Below are positions 7,181-10,000 of a stretch of DNA of 10,000 nt, in pieces. Below the pieces are notes generated by a model, which worked only from the letters and a program-made list of their open reading frames with translations, was not told where the DNA came from and did no database searches. This DNA is from Stramonita haemastoma (Eukaryota > Mollusca > Gastropoda > Neogastropoda > Muricidae), in assembly GCA_030674155.1 (NCBI GenBank), contig CM060323.1, positions 3,779,329 to 3,789,328 of the forward strand. Reading direction: 5' to 3'. The translations under genes were made by a program, and so were the position numbers. The stretch's first letter is position 1. Each line of letters starts with the position of its first letter.

Positions 7181-8860
7181 GGTTAGTTGAAGGATGGTGA
7201 GGATGTTGTTTTTTTTTTTTTTGTTGTCGCTCTTGGTCTCTCCCACACACAGTGCACAAATCCAAGATCAAGGGTGCTAAACTTATCGCGCCCTTTCTTT
7301 TTACCTACTCCCAAGTTTGTTTGTTTCAGTCAGATTATAGTCCTTTTCAGATTGCTCCGATATCAGGACTGTAGCCAGAAGCCAGAAAGATCGGAGGTCC
7401 CACGCATCCGTAAGTTCTCCCACCTCAGCACCTCGGGCCACCCCAAAAATGTTACAACTGTAAATTGTTGAAGCAACAAGATGAGATGAAAGCTCCCAAG
7501 TGTGGTCAGTTCCTTGCTATAAATAGCCACCAACTGACCAACTCTGGGCTGAGGGGGATGGGTTAATTTAAGTTAGCTGTTGAGAGGAGCTTGAAAGTAG
7601 GGGGAAACTGACAGCTGTGTCCCAGGTGAATTATGTGGGTTTTTTTTTGTCTTAGCGGAAGAAAGATTATGGTTTCATTAAGAACAATACTAATTCTGCT
7701 TTACTGTTTCTTCCAGTTATAATTCACAATAATGTGTTTTGTTTGAGTTGAGCGTAACAAAAAATGTACATATAAACTGCCAACTTTATCACAAAAAATG
7801 ATGAAATGTTTCAACAGGGAAGAAAAAAGAACAACTGTAACTTCATTACCAAACGATGAATGAATGTTTTCAATGGGGGAGAAAACCCTCGTGGTGGTGG
7901 TGTCCCAGATGTTTACAAAAAAAAGGAAGAACGCTTTCTTCAAAGATTGAATATAAAAATCATTTTAACTTGATTTTTTTAAAAACGTGGAATTGTACTC
8001 TGTCGCAAGAAAAGCTTGCTTGAAAAAAAAATGTTGATCCACCCTGCCTTATGGGGGTTTAGGTTTATCTGTCATGCGCTAGAAGAACCAAAAAACTAGC
8101 TTTGTGTGGATGTCGTGTCCTGTTTACTAAGCTTTTTCCCTGCGGTCATCTTCCCATCCCCTTTCCCTGGGGTCAACTGACAGCCTTTGTCCAGTCAGCA
8201 ATACCCTTGAATTCCATTTCTTCCGACTATTTTTTTTTTACCACTGAATTTCAGAATCCCCTACAAAAATCTTTTTCTACGAATAACAGGAACAGTTTTT
8301 GTTATCCACAAAATGAATCATCATGTTGACATTCCCCCACAAGGGAAATAAGATATCTCTTTACATTCCTTTCCTCACTACTTTTCCCTCAATTTTACAT
8401 TCCTTGCGTGTTCATTTCAAAACTATACTCACACTCGTGGTTTTTGTTTGGTGTTGGGAGTTGTACTGAAACAAGTTGATGTCGATGGAAGACTGTATTA
8501 TGCCGAGTCTGGTAACAGTCTGGTAGGTGTGCTATCTTTTAGCCAAGGGTTGTTGTTAACCAACTGTTTAATTGTAACAGGTTCTTAAAACAGTGGGGTC
8601 ACCGTTGAATTTGAAAATTGTTTTCCACACCAGGCACTTTTGTTTTGTTTTTAGTGACGGGGAAAGAGAGATATGAAATGACTCACATTAATTTTACATT
8701 TGCTCAAGATTTTTATCCAAAACAAAAAAACCAAACCCAACAACCCCAAACTGATCCCTATTCTCAACCCTAAACCCGGGGGGGAAAAAAAACGAAGACA
8801 CACATGATAGGAAGTTCACAGAAACCTGCCATACTCCATTTCTCTACAAGACCCAGAGTG
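7181..8860. other. Upstream/non-coding DNA, no gene seen
   Basis: Unique sequence on the 5' side of the receptor exon (minus strand). The part next to 7180 may be its 5' UTR; it includes a T run at 7209-7221 on the + strand. Open frames at 7187-7471, 7701-7943 and 8102-8329 show no motif I know. Two similar stretches, ATGTTTCAACAGGGAAGAAAA near 7805 and ATGTTTTCAATGGGGGAGAAAA-like sequence near 7865, may be a weak local duplication. No RNA gene or transposon end was recognised. Confidence 0.55.
7503..7540. promoter_or_regulatory. 38-bp dyad centred on a TATA-like motif
   Basis: Perfect 9-bp inverted arms TGGTCAGTT (7503-7511) and AACTGACCA (7532-7540) share their centre with an inner palindrome GCTAT-AA-ATAGC (7516-7527). 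In all, 15 of 19 mirrored positions pair. The core holds TATAAATAG on the + strand and CTATTTATAG on the minus strand. It lies about 320 bases upstream of the receptor ATG on the receptor's strand. It could be a core promoter, a dimeric protein site or an RNA hairpin; position and symmetry are seen, function is inferred. Confidence 0.4.
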
Positions 8861-8867
8861 GCAATAG

Positions 8868-9795
8868 ACGTCATTCTGGTTATGTGACGAGGTTCTCTCT
8901 ACGTCAGTGTTAAAAGCTTTACGTCATCATAGAGAAACTTGACATCATCTTAAAAAAAAAGATTTCTGTCGTCAGCGCTTACGTCAGAATGGGGGTGAGT
9001 GATTGAGGTTCATTACAGTCTGTCAGGATGGAGACAGTTTACTCAATGTCTGAAGATGTCACATAAGTGAAGGGGCTTGTTGTGTGTAAAGGGTTCTCAA
9101 TGACAAAGGCAGAGACGTCTTCAGGGTATCGGTATAGTCTGCACTGCTTCAGGGGCAAAGCTAGTAGATCTTTTCTAGCCTTGTCAGAATCACGCTTACT
9201 TTTCGTTCGCTTCTAAGCTTAACGTTCCTTCACTTTTTAAACTGAATGTCACCTTTGTAGTTTCTATGTACAATTAGATAGCGCCCTGCAAAGATCCTCC
9301 TCAGCTCTTTAAAGATGTGAGCGTGGGTAGTGTTTATTTATACTGGCTTTATTTTATTCAATGATTTTCTTTAATCAAAAGGGGGGAAAAAAAAACTCAA
9401 CCCAACACCCAAAACAAACAAAGTCTTCACAGTTATCACCACTGGTACCCGTAGTATTACTGAAAGAAGCAGCAAAAAAAAAACGTTATCGCAACACAAC
9501 AGTAAGCATCCAGATCTCTCCTTTTTTTCAGAGACGTCAGACGCTGTTTTCAGTAACAACACCAACAGGAAAAGTATGTGCATTAACAAATATTTAGACT
9601 CTGTGATGATGTCACAAGACAATGACGTAGACTGTGGGGTCAGAGTGACGTCAGACAGAGGTGACGGCAGTTGCGTCAGGACGGGAGGGCATTGTGTAAC
9701 CGCTGCTAAAATTCCTCTTTTGCAGGTTCAGCCTTTTCGACCCCCCTTCAGTCTGAAACAGAAGATAAAGGCTGCAATTGTAGAGTCTGACGTGA
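8868..9795. promoter_or_regulatory. Cluster of CRE/ATF-like motifs
   Basis: ACGTCA or TGACGT hexamers occur at 8868, 8901, 8921, 8981, 9534, 9623, 9646 (the full palindrome TGACGTCA, 9646-9653) and 9788. Half sites TGACG/CGTCA add 8885, 8970, 9662 and 9674, and near matches TGACATCA and TGATGTCA occur at 8940 and 9607. I noticed only one such hexamer in the rest of the window, inside the LINE at 5904. These are binding sites of CREB/ATF-type bZIP factors. The cluster is 1.7-2.6 kb upstream of the receptor exon on its strand, and could equally serve a gene beyond the right edge. The 20-base and 60-base spacings at 8901, 8921 and 8981 are close to whole helical turns. Confidence 0.5.
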
Positions 9796-9815
9796 TGGAT
9801 CAAGCCTGCTACAAA

Positions 9816-9924
9816 ACACACACACACACAACACACACACACACACACACACAGAGGAGAGAGAGAGAGGAGAGAGAGAGGAGAGAGAGGAGGAGAGAGA
9901 GAGAGAGAGAGAAGAGAGAGAGAG
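9816..9924. repeat. (CA)n-(GA)n compound microsatellite
   Basis: A (CA)n tract (9816-9852, one slip) running straight into imperfect (GA)n with GGAGAG modules. The minus-strand frames here (Leu/Ser/Val/Cys) are repeat artefacts. Confidence 0.95.
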
Positions 9925-9947
9925 TAAGACCCCTCCCTCCACCCCAC

Positions 9948-10000
9948 ATACACACTCTTCCTGCCTCTCTCTATGTCCCTGTCTCTGTCTATCTCTGTCA
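9948..10000. repeat. CT-rich simple sequence at the window edge
   Basis: CTCT and CTGTCT-type repeats (TCTCTGTCTATCTCTGTC at the end), cut by the window boundary. Complementary in character to the (GA)n tract just before it. Confidence 0.7.

Noticed and set aside
8753..8779. Telomere-like AACCCTAAACCC
   Set aside because: Fewer than two units of a plant-type repeat, in a C/A-rich stretch; coincidence is the simpler reading.
9361..9597. Open frames on both strands near 9361-9622
   Set aside because: No recognisable motif; homopolymer A and G runs at the start make the frames unreliable.

Overview
The window looks like animal nuclear DNA, most likely from a lophotrochozoan and plausibly a gastropod or other mollusc. 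The reasons are the density of microsatellites, the split gene with a canonical donor, and decayed non-LTR retrotransposon tails of a type common in mollusc genomes. Species identity is inference. There are no prokaryotic operons, rRNA, tRNA or CRISPR features, and long open frames inside the simple repeats are not genes.

Layout. Positions 1-5320 hold no recognisable gene. They contain AT-rich unique DNA interleaved with repeats: a (TG)n tract carrying a duplicated unit (554-764), a very G-rich tract with no C on the + strand for 785 bases (1418-2202, whole tract to about 2283), an almost pure A/T repeat (3065-3450), a (CAGA)n-(GA)n-(CAGA)n compound (3506-3712), a (GT)n tract (4235-4313), a (CAAT)n tract followed by a foldback (4479-4612), a two-copy 72-74 bp tandem duplication (4863-5008), and facing (TC)n and (GA)n tracts (5041-5299).

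Positions 5321-6131 are the decayed 3' end of a non-LTR (LINE) retrotransposon. A 5'-truncated tail of a second, related LINE (5536-5890) has inserted into it, flanked by a 7-bp direct repeat AAAGTGG that looks like its target-site duplication. A (GA)n tract follows.

Positions 6741-7180 on the minus strand carry the one protein-coding exon I recognise. It is the first coding exon of a rhodopsin-class neuropeptide receptor that aligns without gaps to remembered orexin/allatotropin receptors from the extracellular N-terminal helix through TM1, TM2 and the start of TM3, apart from one reading-frame break in TM2. It ends at a consensus donor after the Tyr-Tyr-Gln codons. The intron then runs toward low coordinates for at least 6.7 kb and would contain all the repeats and LINE remnants described above. 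Two frame breaks are present, one in the N-terminal Asn/Thr repeat and one in TM2; they may be sequencing indels or real damage.

Positions 7181-10000 lie upstream of that exon on its own strand and hold no recognisable gene. They contain a 38-bp dyad centred on a TATA-like motif (7503-7540) and a dense cluster of CRE/ATF-like TGACGT/ACGTCA motifs (8868-9795), both possible regulatory DNA for the receptor or for a gene off the right edge. The window ends in (CA)n, (GA)n and CT-rich sequence. I did not find a novel multi-gene system here.
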